Shown here piece after piece: positions 12,613-23,519 of a stretch of DNA of 64,000 nucleotides. Under the pieces are notes generated by a model. It was given only the letters and a program-made list of their open reading frames with translations. It did no database searches and was not told the DNA's origin. Made by a program: the position numbers and the translations under genes. This DNA comes from Laguncularia racemosa (lineage: Eukaryota > Streptophyta > Magnoliopsida > Myrtales > Combretaceae). The stretch covers positions 310,001 to 374,000 of the forward strand of contig JBBMOL010000281.1 in assembly GCA_037954665.1 (NCBI GenBank). The letters run 5' to 3'. How positions within the stretch are numbered: the first letter of the stretch is position 1; each line of letters starts with the position of its first letter.

Positions 12613-14051
12613 ATGTCAACTCATCAAGGCGATGATGGCGGTCGTGTTCTTGATGGTGTTCAAGATGCGAGATCACAAGGAGCCCATCAATGGGTTCCGA
12701 GGGCAGAGTTTGACGCTATGCATCAGAAGGTCGGGCGTATGGAATGGCTCCTTGATGAATTGATTGAGCGTTTTGACGCCATAGCAGTAGACCCCAATAG
12801 GGTTGGGGGTGTTGGTAGGAATCAACCGCAGGCAACTGATGTCTACGGTGGACAGTTGGTTCGACCTGTTGTCAAGAACAGGTGGGGACAGGTAGAGGAT
12901 GAAGACTTTGGTGATGAATACGAGGGCTCGTATGGAGGTAGACCACAGCGAGGGCACGGTGGTGGCTATCGCCCGATTCAGTATGGGAACAACCAGAGGG
13001 ATAATGGTTACCGGAGGAACCGTAGCGGGTATGATCAAGGATATAGGGGAGATTACTGCCTGAAGGTCAACATCCCGTGGTTTGACGGAAGCCTTAACAT
13101 TGAAGGTTTCTTAGATTGGATTGCCGAAATGGATCAGTTTTTCGATTACATGGAAATTCCTGAAGACCACCGGGTTAGATTCGTGACATGTAGGCTGAAG
13201 AGTGGAGCCTCGACATGGTGGGAGAGGCTGCAGAGGAGGAGACTGAGAGAGGGTAGGCATCCGGTGAGGACGTGGTATCGCATGAAACAGTTGTTGCAAC
13301 ACGACTTCCTCCCTCCAGATTATGAGCAGATATTGTTCTAATAATATCAGCGGTGTTGTCAGGAGCAGCGGTCCGTGCACGAATATACTGCAGAGTTCAT
13401 GAGATTGGCCGAACAGAACGACTTGAGGGAGAGTGAAGGCCAGCAAGTAGCACGATACGTAGAAGGACTGAAGCTCCAGATCAAGGATAAAATAGGGGTC
13501 ACAATGGTGAGGAACTTGGTTGAAGCAAAGAACTTGGCCCTTCGAGTTGAATTGATATTGCAGGAGCAGAGTAGTAGGAACGGAGGTGGAAGAAAGGGGT
13601 ATGTCAGTGATGCTGTTGGAAGTAGTAGTAAGTTGGGACTTGAGAAGAGCAAAGGCGCTATACACAAGCCTAGCGAGGAAAACACCAAGAAAGAAGAAAA
13701 GAGTGAGGGAAAAAGACCTATCAAGCCTAGGGGGACTCAGAGACAAAACAACCCATATGCCAAGCCGATCTTGGGTAAGTGCTTCCGTTGTAATCAACCT
13801 GGCCATAAATCAAATGAGTGCCCTGCTAGGAGAAGTGTTAACATTCTTGATAGAGGAGACGAAGATGAGGTATGCTATGAACCTGATGGAGAGGATGATT
13901 ACTATGAGGAGGAGGAAGAAGAGGCAGAATCGACCTATGTGATTAGGCGAATGATGCTAACACTGAAGCAGGAGGAGATTACCCAACGACACCAGTTGTT
14001 TCGCACTAAGTGTACCATTGGTGGGAAGGTGTTCAAGTTGATAATGGATTA
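12613..14051 (+). pseudogene. gag-protease region of the gypsy element, broken
   Basis: Starts at ATG 12613, just downstream of the PBS. The capsid-like region includes the motif WWERLQ near 13217-13235. A zinc knuckle of form C-X2-C-X4-H-X4-C (CFRCNQPGHKSNEC) lies at about 13780-13821, followed by an acidic tract. Two adjacent TAA codons at 13339-13344 interrupt an otherwise continuous frame. Both would be CAA before C-to-T change, and glutamines are usual here. The frame ends at a TAA inside the protease active-site motif (IMD then stop where D-S-G is expected). About 130 bp of protease found in the related element at 48.4 kb is missing. Gag would package element RNA in the cytoplasm; this copy cannot encode it intact. 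Confidence 0.88.
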
Positions 14052-14071
14052 AAGCTGCAGAGAGGATCGAG

Positions 14072-15271
14072 GTGAAGGAAAGGTGTAGGGTACCATTCTC
14101 AATAGGGAAGTACCGTGATGAGGTCTTTTGTGACATTGTGGATATGGATGCGTGTCATGTCTTATTTGGCAGACCATGTCAATTTGATGTGAACGCACAA
14201 CACGCTGGAAAGGAGAATGTATACAGGCTGGAGAAAGGGGGTGTGAGGTATACGTTGTTGCCGCTAAAGAAGGAGGGATGTTCGAGGGAGAAGAGAGCAG
14301 AAAGTCGTTCTTTCTTAAATGTCACCCAGTCAAAGGACTTGGTTGATGATCTAAAGGAATCACAGGTGGTTCATGCTCTAATAGTGAAGGATGTGTCGGT
14401 TGGAGGAGATAAAGTTAGTGTAGAAATTCCTAAAGCAATGAAGAGTTTGCTGGAGGAATATAGGGAGGTGGCTCTTGATGACCTACTGGAGGGTCTACCG
14501 CCTTTGAGGGATATCCAGCATCAGATAGACTTAGTGCTTGGGGCAAGTCTCCCAAACTTACCACACTATAGGATGAGCCCTAAGGAAACCGAAATTCTTC
14601 AAGAGAAGGTCCAAGAGTTATTGGACAAGGGATTTATTCGGGACAGCCTGAGCCCGTGCGCAGTACCAGCATTGTTGACTCCCAAGAAAGATGGGAGTTG
14701 GAGGATGTGTGTTGATAGCAAGGCTATCAACAAGATCACTATAGGTTAAAAATTCCCCATACTACGCCTGGAGGACATGTTGGACAGGTTGAGCGGAGCC
14801 ACTATCTTCTCCAAGATAGATTTGAGGAGCGGATACCATCAAATTCAAATCCGCCCTGGAGATGAATGGAAGACGGCGTTCAAAACCAAGGAGGGGCTAT
14901 ATGAATGGTTGGTGATGCCATTTGGTCTCAGTAACGCGCCAAGCACCTTCATGCGTGTGATGAACCAGGTACTGAAACCCTTTAATGGTCACTTCATTGT
15001 AGTGTATTTTGATGATATCTTGGTGTTCAGTAAGTCTGAGGAAGAACACCTTGAACATTTGAGGTGTGTTATGTCTGTGTTGAAAGAAAATAAATTGTAT
15101 GCCAATTTAAAGAAATGCATATTTTTGTCGAGGCGACTATTGTTCCTTGGGTTCATAGTTAGCAGTGAGGGGGTGATGGTGGATGATGAGAAAGTGAAGG
15201 TGATCAGAGAGTGGCTTACTCCAAAAGCCATCACGGAGTTGAAGTTTTCTAGGTTTGGCCAGTTTTTATAG
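14072..15271 (+). pseudogene. Reverse transcriptase region of the gypsy element, broken
   Basis: Begins within the protease C-terminal part (FSIGKYRDEVFCDIV, LFGRP) and continues through a linker into RT. Visible RT landmarks are the entry motif LPPLRDIQHQIDL, SPCAVPALLTPKKDGSWRMCVD, LRSGYHQIQI, MPFGLSNAPSTFM and the catalytic box VYFDDILV (TAT TTT GAT GAT at 15005-15016). Both catalytic aspartates are preserved. A TAA at 14747 splits the fingers region without shifting frame. A frameshift near 15250 moves the remainder to another frame where RNase H continues. Family function is copying element RNA to cDNA in virus-like particles. Confidence 0.9.
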
Positions 15272-17114
15272 GAGGTTTATTAAACACTTCAGTACAGTCG
15301 CTGCTCCCCTAACTGAATGTTTAAAGAAAGGGAAATTTCTATGGCGTGAAGAGGCTGAAGCGAGTTTTGCAGACCTGAAAAGACGATTATGTAATGCCCA
15401 TGTATTGGCGCTACCTGATTTCGACAGGCTGTTTGAGGTAGATTGTGATGCCAGTGGAGTCGGGGTTGGTACAGTGTTGTCACAGGAGAAGAGGCCAATA
15501 GCGTTCTATAGTGAGAAATTGTGTGAGGCCAGGAGGAGTTGGTCGACATATGATAAGGAGTTCTATGCCGTGGTAAGAGCTCTAAAAGTGTGGGAACATT
15601 ACTTGGTTAGAAAGGAGTTCATCTTGTACTCGGATTGTGGAGCTTTAAAACACCTGAGCAGCCAGACTCGAATAAGTAAAGACATGCATGCGAGGTGGAT
15701 TGAGTTCTTACAAAGATTCCCTTTTAGATTGATGCACAAGTCTGGTGTGCAAAATAAAGTGGCTGATGCCCTGAGTAGAAGAGCCGATGTACTACTCACT
15801 CTGAGTGCAGAAATTGTCGGTTTCGAAAGGCTAAAGGAGTTATACGAGGGGGATGGAGATTTAAAAGAGACATGGAGTAAATGCGCCAACAGGGAGTCTT
15901 GTGACGACTACCGTGTTCACAACGAATACTTGATGAAAGGCAATCAGCTGTGTATTCCTGAGTCTTCCTTACGGGAGAAACTTATTCGAGACCTGCATGG
16001 TGGTGGATTGGCAGGACATCTGGGTAGAGACAAGACCTTAGCTGCAGTTGCCGAGAGGTACTTTTGGCCTCGGCTAAGGAGGGATGTTTATAGAATTGTA
16101 GAAAGGTGTTATATCTGCCAAGTGTCGAAGGGACTATCCCAAAACACCGGCCTATATACTTCCCTCCCTATACCTGCGAACATTTGGGAGGACCTATCGA
16201 TGGATTTTGTACTTGGTTTGCCTCGTACCCAATGAGGTGCTGACTCTGTTTTTGTTGTAGTTGATAGGTTTTCCAAGATGACGCACTTTATTCCCTACAG
16301 GAAGATCGTTGATGCACGGGTCATCGCACTACTATTCTTTAAGGAAGTAGTACGTCTACATGGTGTTCCAAAGTCCATCACCTTCGACAAAGATAGCAAG
16401 TTCCTCAGCCACTTTTGGAGGACACTTTGATACATGTTTGATTCTTCCCTGAATTACAGCAGTACAGCTCACCCTCAAACTGACGGTCAAACAGAAGTGA
16501 CCAACCGGACCCTCGGAATTTAATTAGGAGCATTTGCCGTGAGAAGCTAGGGCAGTGGGATCAAGCGTTGGCTCAAGCTGAGTTTTCCTACAATAGTTCT
16601 ATCCATAGAACTATTGGAAGATCACCGTTCTTAGTAGTGTACACCAAAACACCACAACATGCGCTGGACTTGATCAAGTTACCCAAGAGAGTGGTGGGTG
16701 ACATCGCTGCTAAGAATATGGCTGAACAATGCCAAGCCACCACAGTGGAAGTCAGATGGAAAATTGAAGAAGCTAATACCAGGTATAAAGGGGCTGCTGA
16801 TAAACACAGGCGGAAGAAGCTGTTTGAAGTGGGCAATCAGGTGATGGTTTATCTTCGGAAAGAACGTTTCCTTGTAGGTAGATATGGGAAATTTCAACCA
16901 AAGAAGTATGGCCCTTATGAAGTAGTGCGCAAGATCAATGACAACGCGTATATCGTAAAGCTCCCAGACAATATGAACATCTCGAGCACTTTCAATGTAG
17001 CGGATTTATCTCTCTTCCATCCAGATGACACACCATTGTATCCTGAAGAGAACTTGGGGTCAAGTTCTTCATTGGCGGGAGAGAATGATGCAGGCATCGT
17101 AGTTGACACCGGTT
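15255..17114 (+). pseudogene. RNase H-integrase region of the gypsy element, broken
   Basis: RNase H begins FYRRFIKHF and includes EVDCDASGVGVG, STYDKEFYAVVRAL and VADALSRR. The integrase HHCC zinc region (HGGGLAGHLGRDKT, then CYICQ) follows near 15990-16120. Catalytic core residues are still readable: Asp in SMDFVLG (16203), Asp in FDKDSKF (about 16385) and Glu in DGQTEV (about 16494). A TGA at 16233, a TGA near 16429 (where TGG is usual) and a frameshift at about 16520 break it. The C-terminal part from 16568 is open and reads through the polypurine tract into the first 29 bases of the 3' LTR before stopping at 17114. Confidence 0.9.
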
Positions 17115-17617
17115 GATTGGGCGTGTCTTTTACAAGGCACGGCCGTGTAATGTGTCTGGAAGCTCCCAGAAATATACACGGCCTTATACTTGGCCAGAAG
17201 GCACGGCCGTGTGTCGTGTCAAGATGATTCCTAGAAACATACACGGCCTTATATACGGCAAGAAGGCACTATCGTGTATTGTGTCAGGAAAACCTACAGA
17301 AACATACGCGATCTTATACACGGCCGTGTATAAACCAGATGACAGACGTGTATACATATATTTATTTCCACATGTACATATATATTTCCTTTTTAATTGC
17401 TTCCCAAAGGACTATATATAGCTGTTAGGTCATTTTTAGGGTTAGCTTTAAATCTTTTGTCAGATATACATTCTTAGAGAATAGTTTTTTTTCTTCTGTT
17501 TTCTCGATTATGCGCAATTGAGGTTTCCAAGAAATAACTCAGAATTATTCTTTGTTTGTTTATGAGGTCCAATCCTATAATTGGTTTCGTGTTGTTTACG
17601 CTTTCCATGCTACGTTA
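17086..17617 (+). repeat. 3' LTR of the gypsy element
   Basis: 532 bp, TGATGC to ACGTTA. The terminal CA has become TA by one transition. A purine tract GGGAGAGAA (17077-17085) directly precedes it and would serve as PPT. It retains three minisatellite units, the palindrome at 17315-17332 and the TATATATA motif near 17411. Confidence 0.92.
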
Positions 17618-17622
17618 GTTGA
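17618..17622. repeat. Right target-site duplication GTTGA
   Basis: Identical to 11996-12000 and immediately outside the 3' LTR. Confidence 0.85.
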
Positions 17623-18584
17623 TGAAACATACAAGATACACTTCAATCGTTTAGACTTCTTATCAATTATCAAATTCAAATCTAACTAACATGCATGCCA
17701 GTGCATTAAATGCAATAGGACACGTGTCATACCAAAAGAAGGCATGTAATGACCCAAAAGAGGGCCTAGTAGAAATGTCTAAAAGTTATCATATCACATG
17801 TACACTTGTAATACGAAAACCATCTTGCAAGTTAGAGATTGTAAGACTTTAATTAAATCTCATTTAATCATAATATATATAACTAATCATTATATAAAAA
17901 TAACTAAGGAGATTGGTAATCCATAGTTCACCAGAATTGTAGAGAATTGATATCTCCTGCCAAATTATAAAATCAAGTAGTCATAACTCTAATGAAGTCT
18001 AGATTCAAATAATTTCAAAAGAAAATAAATTTTGAAAAGAAGGAAGGTACAAGTTTCAAAACTTTTTGTCACTCTATCTCAATCTAGACTAACAACTACC
18101 TTATCCTAAACTTGTTGATAATATTTGAGTTCAAAGTTCTCATCACTTGATTCCTAGCCCACTCTCGGCTTTAACTTAACCTACAAAAGAGAAGCTATTA
18201 GGGTATAAGCTACATCCAACTTAGTGAAATATTCCTCATACTGTATCATCAAGTAAGTTCAAACAAGTTAATTATACTAGCAAATGAATGCATGACATGC
18301 ATATAAAATGCAACAACCTACACAGCATTCAGAAGCTATATATAACACAGATTTAATGCCCTCTATTGCCCGAGGTTGGAAAATCACACATTATACGTTG
18401 GTTCCAAGTTTTTATCACTTTAGGCAATTACCCTCATGGCTTATAGATTCAATATCTCATCATGAGCCTAAAGCTCAAGCTTAATTAATTAATAAAATGT
18501 TTAGTCGCGAGCTAGACTCAAGAAAATTATTTATTATTATATATACAATTTTCTTTCTTTTAAAAAACAGTGGATGAGATAATA
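17623..18584. other. Intergenic DNA, nothing recognised
   Basis: Moderately AT-rich spacer between the gypsy insertion and the first 530-bp direct repeat. I see no coding, RNA or transposon signature. Confidence 0.5.
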
Positions 18585-19114
18585 CATAAATATACCCTAA
18601 AGTGTGGATGTAAGCAACACACACAGTCTCGCTCACCCCTAAGTGGTGAATTTTAGGACTCAACCTCAATTAAAGAGTGGCATTTCCTAGTTTTAAGTAG
18701 TTTTCAAAGGTCAAGGTAAGGTTACATATGGAGATACACCTCCATATAGCCTCTCTATACCACCGCGTGATGCCAACAACCTTCTTCATGCAAAATCATG
18801 GAATATGTTATGTTGGGTTTCTGCGAGGTGGTTGAATCACCTACAAAAGAGGAATAAGAAAGGCTATGGGGGGTATCGGAGTTTTTTCTAACACGGCTAC
18901 TCCAATGCTTAAGTCAACACAAGTAGGAAGTAATTGGGATATTAGAATGTTGAGAGTCCAAAAGTTCAAAAGTCCCTTACATAGTAATCTCCAACCTCTA
19001 TTTATAAGGATTGTTGATAAACCTCATATGAAAAGTGCATTAATTCCCAAGATCTACTAATATTGCAGGGGGTGTATCTTTGACCAGCCCATTCCCTTAT
19101 CTATATCATTCTAT
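18585..19114 (+). repeat. 530-bp direct repeat, left copy (DR1)
   Basis: Begins CATAAATATACCC and ends ATCATTCTAT, ending exactly where an Athila-type LTR starts (TGATAAG at 19115). It matches 26526-27055 over its full 530 bp with about ten substitutions and no length change. The internal words CTCCAATGCTTAAGTCAA and CTATTTATAAGG are of a kind common in plant LTR promoters, so the duplicated target may itself be LTR-derived. A 64-codon frame inside (18866-19060) is present in both copies but looks non-coding. Confidence 0.93.
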
Positions 19115-19741
19115 TGATAAGATCACATTATACTTATATTTTCTTTTGGATTTATATTAAATTTATTTCAATATTATAAGAAAATATAAAGAAATGGTAC
19201 TTAATGGTGTTTATTGTGAAAATTCAGGTTTTGAGGACCTAAAAGTAAATTATAAGTTAATTGGAAGAGTTTTTCACAAAATTGAAAAAGCAAGTGAAGG
19301 TTTGCATTGAAGGCCGTCGGCCTTGAGCTAGCCTACATTGAGCCAGCCTACATTAAACCGGCCTAGAAAGAAACATCAAAGCCACTGGCCTTAAGCCGGC
19401 TTACATTGTTCCTCGGATATCCATTGCGAAAATCTCTCCAAAATCTTATCTTGATTAATTTGCTGACTCAATTCCTCATCAGATCAGCCTTATCCTCCTC
19501 CTCTTTAGATCTATAAATAGATCCATTGTGTGAACCTTGAGGGCATTCTTTGTTTTTGGATCTTTTGAATCATTAGAATTCCTTTAGAAGCTTAGGATTT
19601 TATGTTCTCTTTAAATGCTTTTACATTTTATGTTATTCTAAATTTTAGTTTGAAGAAGGAATGCTATTGAAGTTTGCTTTCAATTGAAGAACTTCAGGAA
19701 TCATTTCGGAAGATTGAAGTTTTACAAACTTTTGAAGATTA
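19115..19741 (+). mobile_element. Athila-type LTR 5' part (U3-R), plus strand, left arm of palindrome
   Basis: Starts TGATAAGATCACATTATACT, the start of the solo LTR at 45917, and follows it for about 627 bp. It includes a TATA box (CTATAAATAG near 19510-19520) and a GGCCGG-rich segment. It stops at GAAGATTA, where the full LTR continues TAGCAATTG but this copy turns into A-rich sequence. Its inverted counterpart is 19861-20457. Ending at the same base in both arms, followed by A runs, is what a polyadenylated R end would look like. Confidence 0.85.
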
Positions 19742-19860
19742 AAAAAATAAATAAATAAATAAATAAAAAATAAAAAAAAAAAAGAAAAAGAAAGAGAGAG
19801 AAAAAAAAAGAAGAAATAAGAGAAAAATATAAAAAAATGAAAAAAAAAGTTTTTTTTTTT
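19742..19860. repeat. A-rich low-complexity centre of the palindrome
   Basis: Runs of A broken by AAAT and GA-rich words, ending in a T run (19850-19860) that is an A run on the minus strand. It separates the two inverted LTR arms and could represent two poly(A)-like tails joined end to end. Slippage or assembly error is also likely in such sequence. Confidence 0.8.
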
Positions 19861-20457
19861 TAATCTTCAAAAGTTTGTAAAACTTCAATCTTCTAAAATG
19901 ATTCCTAAAGTTCTTCAATTGAAAGCAAACTTCAATAACATTCCTTCTTCAAACTAAAATTTATAATAACATAAAATGTAAAAGAATTTGAAGAGAAGAT
20001 AAAATCCTAAGCTCCCAAAGGAATTCTAATGATTCAAAAGATCCAAAAACAAAGGATGCCCTCAAGGTTCACACAAGGGGTCTATTTATAGATCTAAAGA
20101 GGAGGAGGATAAGGCTGATCTGATGAGGAATTGAGTCAGCAAATTAATCAAGATAAGATTTTGGAGAGATTTTCGCAATGGATATCCGAGGAACAATGTA
20201 GGCTGGCTCAAGGCCGGCGGCTTTGATGTTTCTTTCTAGGCCGGCTCAAGGCCGGCAGCCTTCAATGCAATCCTTCACTTGCTTCTTCAATTTTGTGAAA
20301 AACTCTTCCAATTAACTTGTAATTTACTTTTAGGTCCTCAAAACCTGAATTTTCACAATAAACACCATTAAGTACCATTTCTTTATATTTTCTTATAATA
20401 TTGAAATAAATTTAATATAAATCCAAAAGAAAATATAAGTATAATGTGATCTTATCA
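19861..20457 (-). repeat. Truncated 3' LTR (U3-R) of the Athila element, right arm of palindrome
   Basis: Reverse complement begins TGATAAGATC at 20457 and ends GAAGATTA at 19861. It is highly similar to the arm at 19115-19741. The main difference is one shorter GGCCGGC-containing segment. A TATA box (TCTATAAATAG, minus strand) lies near 20083-20094. Confidence 0.88.
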
Positions 20458-22139
20458 ACATCCCCACACTTGAACTTTTGCTTGTCCTCAAGCAAAATAA
20501 TTGAATTAAACAAGAGAAATCCGTCATTGAACTTTTGGTGCCCATTGTTCTGACCATGCTGAAACTTGTAACTAGTATATCTAGTTGAAATTTAGTAGTT
20601 AATCTAAATAAAACAGATTTTTAATCCCAGTGTTTAACAATCAAAAGAAAAATACTTAGTCCATAAGGAAAAACATTCATTTAAACTTCATTGGTTATTA
20701 GCAAGTATAATCTCCCTTAATTTTACTTCCCTAAACAAGATAACAAAAAGTGAAAGCATATGGTATCCATTTTTTTCCTAGAATTTCTCCCTTTTTAATT
20801 TAGTCTTTATTTCACTTATTGTCCTATATTCACTTTTTTTTTTTATTTGCCTTAATTGACAGCGGAGTCAGACTTCACTCTTCTGAGGGACCAAAGCTCG
20901 CCTATGTCAACCTGGCTTTTATTAAGGTACTAAATTTTTGCCTTTCCGCCCTTCTCGTTATTGTGAGTTCATTGAGTCGGCACATCCTAGGCTCATCGCC
21001 TAAGTGACCAGGTTTTAAAGGGACCCCTACGAACTCTTCCTCACACTAACATTTAAGATTGGATACTCTTAACTCACTTTCCTGAGTCATTGGAGTAAAG
21101 GCTCTCTTCTTCTTCTTCTTCTTCTTCTTCTTCTTCTTCTTCTTCTTCTTCTTCTTCTTCTTCTTCTTTCCGTAAATGAATATTAGTTAAGACTATTTTT
21201 ATAAGGGATCACTAAGTAAAATATTGCCTTTACCTCTTTCACTAGGTTTTAAGGTATTCTCAAAGAAATTTCAAGAGAAATTTATCCCAACCAATTTTTC
21301 CTTGAAGTAAACTTGCTTGTTTTTTCAACTTAAGGACTCAATCTCAAGTTCAAAGGCTAAACATAGGGTAAACCCGTTCTCTAGAGATTTTACTATTAAA
21401 TTTTAACTATGTAAACTAGTCACAACAGTTGGCGAGTGGGGCACCAATCTAAGTCAATTTCAAGATTTCATTGATGATAAACACTTAATGACATAAATAA
21501 AGCATGGGAATTGTAAGCTCATGATGTGTGCAATCAATCATTATACTTCTACATTTATAATCCCTTCCCCACACTTAAATTGGATAATGTCCTCATTGTT
21601 CCTATAATATCATAAAATTAAGAAAAAGAATGTCAATGCAAAAATTGAAACACTGGTACTTCCCTGGTGTAAAATTGTTCATCAGCAAGAAAATCCCTCC
21701 TTAAATGTCTATCATCCTTGGAGTCTTAAATGCAAGAGGAGAGTGAGTGAGAGAGTGAAGAGAAATTAGGTCAAAGAGATAGGAGAAGTGCAAAAGAGAG
21801 GGAGAGCAATCTTGAGAGAATAAGTGAGTAAGAGAGAAAAATAAGTGAGCAAATGAGAGAGAGAGAAGGGCCGACTAATGTCTAAAAACCAGACAAAGGC
21901 CGGCACCCTATACCTGTACTCCGCCGTCCTTTTGAGTCGGCCTTTATTTGTATCGAGAGTTTTAGGCCGGCTAAAAGCCGGCGGGTTTTATTCGGCCTTG
22001 AATTAGAAATTTATTTATTTATTCCTCTTTTAAAAAAAAAAATTCTTAATTTTTTTTTTTTTTGATATCAACGAAACTAAAATACTAGTGTATATACTTA
22101 TTAAGCATGGGCTGCCTCCCATGAAGCGCTTAGTTTATA
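20458..22139 (-). other. 3' untranslated region of the Athila element
   Basis: Between the integrase tail and the 3' LTR, with no env-like frame visible. It contains the complement of GGCTGCCTCCCATGAAGCGC (about 22110-22129), a motif I associate with this region of Athila-lineage elements. It also has a (TTC)n tract at 21106-21168 and further GGCCGG words near 21900-21985. Confidence 0.65.
21106..21168. repeat. (TTC)n microsatellite
   Basis: About 63 bp of perfect TTC/CTT triplets inside the Athila 3' untranslated region. Confidence 0.95.
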
Positions 22140-23512
22140 GTCGCTAGCCTGACTTTTCCAGTTCATGTCCTCAAATCTCCTAAATCCACAGCTATGGCAT
22201 TTCTATCAACATTTTCCCCTTCATAGTAATGTTTGAGAAGATAACTGTTTACCTTAAAAGTACGGTTGTCTTCTACCTACAACTCAACTGCACCATAAGG
22301 AAACACATTAACAATTTCAAAGGGTCTAGACCATCGTGATTTCAACTTACCTAGGAACAGCTTCAAGCGGGAGTTGTATAGTAAGACCTTTTGACCAGGG
22401 AAAAATTCTCGCCTCATAATGTTCTTATCATGTCATCGCTTTGTTCATTCTTTGTAACTTTTGGCATTTTCATATGCTTCTTCTCTCAATTCAGCCATCT
22501 GATTTAGTTGAAGCAATCTTTTTTCACCTACAGCTTTCGCATCAAAGTTAAGGTATTTAATAGCCCAGTATGCCTTGTGCTCGAGCTCTACTAGTAAGTG
22601 ACACAATTTACCAAAAACAATCTTGTATGGGGACATTCCTATAGGGGTTTTAAACGTTGTTCTATAAGCCCATAATGCATCGTCGATTTTTAAAGACCAA
22701 TCTTTCATGGATGCATTGATAGTCTTTTCTAGAATTCGCTTAATTTCCCTATTGGATACCTCAACCTGTCCACACGTTTGTGGATGATAAGGGGTGGCAA
22801 TTTTGTGAGTAACTCCATATTTTAATAATAATTTCTCAAATTGCTTGTTACAAAAATGTTTTCCCCCATCACTTATTATAGCTCTAGGTACCCCAAATCT
22901 TGAAAATATATTCTTTTTCAAAAATTTAATGACAACCCTACTGTCATTAGTTTGTAGAGCAACTGCCTCTACCCATTTTGAAACATAATCAACAGCTAAA
23001 AGAATATATTTGTTTGAAAAAGATGAGGGAAAAGGACCCATAAAGTCGATTCCCCAAACGTCAAAAAGCTCAATTACAAGTATATTATTTTGTGGTAATT
23101 CGTGTATCCTAGAAATGTTGCCAGTTCTTTGACATTGAGCACAAGACATGATGTAGTTCCTGCAATCACTGAACAACCTGAGCCAATAAAATCCACATGA
23201 TAAAATTTTAGCTGCCGTTTTTTCTACACTAAAGTGACCTCCTGCCTCTCTAGAATGACAGTGCTATATAATGCTAAGCTGTTCACTTTCAGGTACGCAT
23301 CGTCTAATTATTTGGTCAGCACAATTTTTAAAGAGATATGGTTCGTCCCAAAAATAAAACTTCACATCATGTAAAAATTTCTTTTTCTGTTGGTAGGATA
23401 AACCATATGGAGTGATTTTGCTAACCAAATAATTAATGATATCAGCATACCAAGGTAATCCTTGGACTTCTACTACATGCAATTGTTCATAAGGGAACTT
23501 TTCATTAAACAA
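22140..23512 (-). pseudogene. Integrase region of the Athila element, broken
   Basis: A zinc-binding N-terminal half (CRNYIMSCAQCQRTG, after a break near 23180-23260) leads into a core with FDVWGIDFMGPFP (first Asp), AIISDGGKHF (second Asp) and HPQTCGQVEVSNREIK (Glu). The core frame runs 23176 down to 22445 and ends at a stop after NAKSYKE. Reading on past two stops gives the integrase tail (FFPGQKVLLYNSRLKLF, RWSRPFEIV, LLKHYYEG) down to about 22200. Catalytic residues are intact while the frame is not. The upstream frame 23512-23264 holds the RNase H-integrase junction. Confidence 0.88.
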
Positions 23513-23519
23513 TTAGATT

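Larger units (their letters stand above)
12001..17617 (+). mobile_element. Complete but coding-defective Ty3/gypsy retrotransposon
   Basis: 5.6-kb element with 5' LTR (579 bp), tRNA-Met-type PBS, gag, protease, reverse transcriptase, RNase H, integrase and 3' LTR (532 bp), bounded by GTTGA duplications. Domain order PR-RT-RH-INT identifies Ty3/gypsy. The reading frame is broken by nonsense codons (13339, 14050, 14747, 16233, 16429 region), a deletion across the protease, and frameshifts near 15255 and 16520. Several stops sit where family members have CAA, CGA or TGG, so they are explained by C-to-T or G-to-A transitions. It cannot make its own enzymes. Its LTRs differ mainly in minisatellite copy number. 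Confidence 0.93.

Noticed and set aside
18866..19060. 64-codon frame conserved at 18866-19060 and 26807-27001
   Set aside because: It is conserved only because it lies in the 530-bp direct repeat. It resembles LTR promoter sequence (CTCCAATGCTTAAGTCAA, CTATTTATAAGG) and shows no protein family.
20819..21007. 62-codon frame in the Athila 3' region as an env-like gene
   Set aside because: Wrong strand relative to the element, short, and no signal or membrane pattern beyond a T-rich start.
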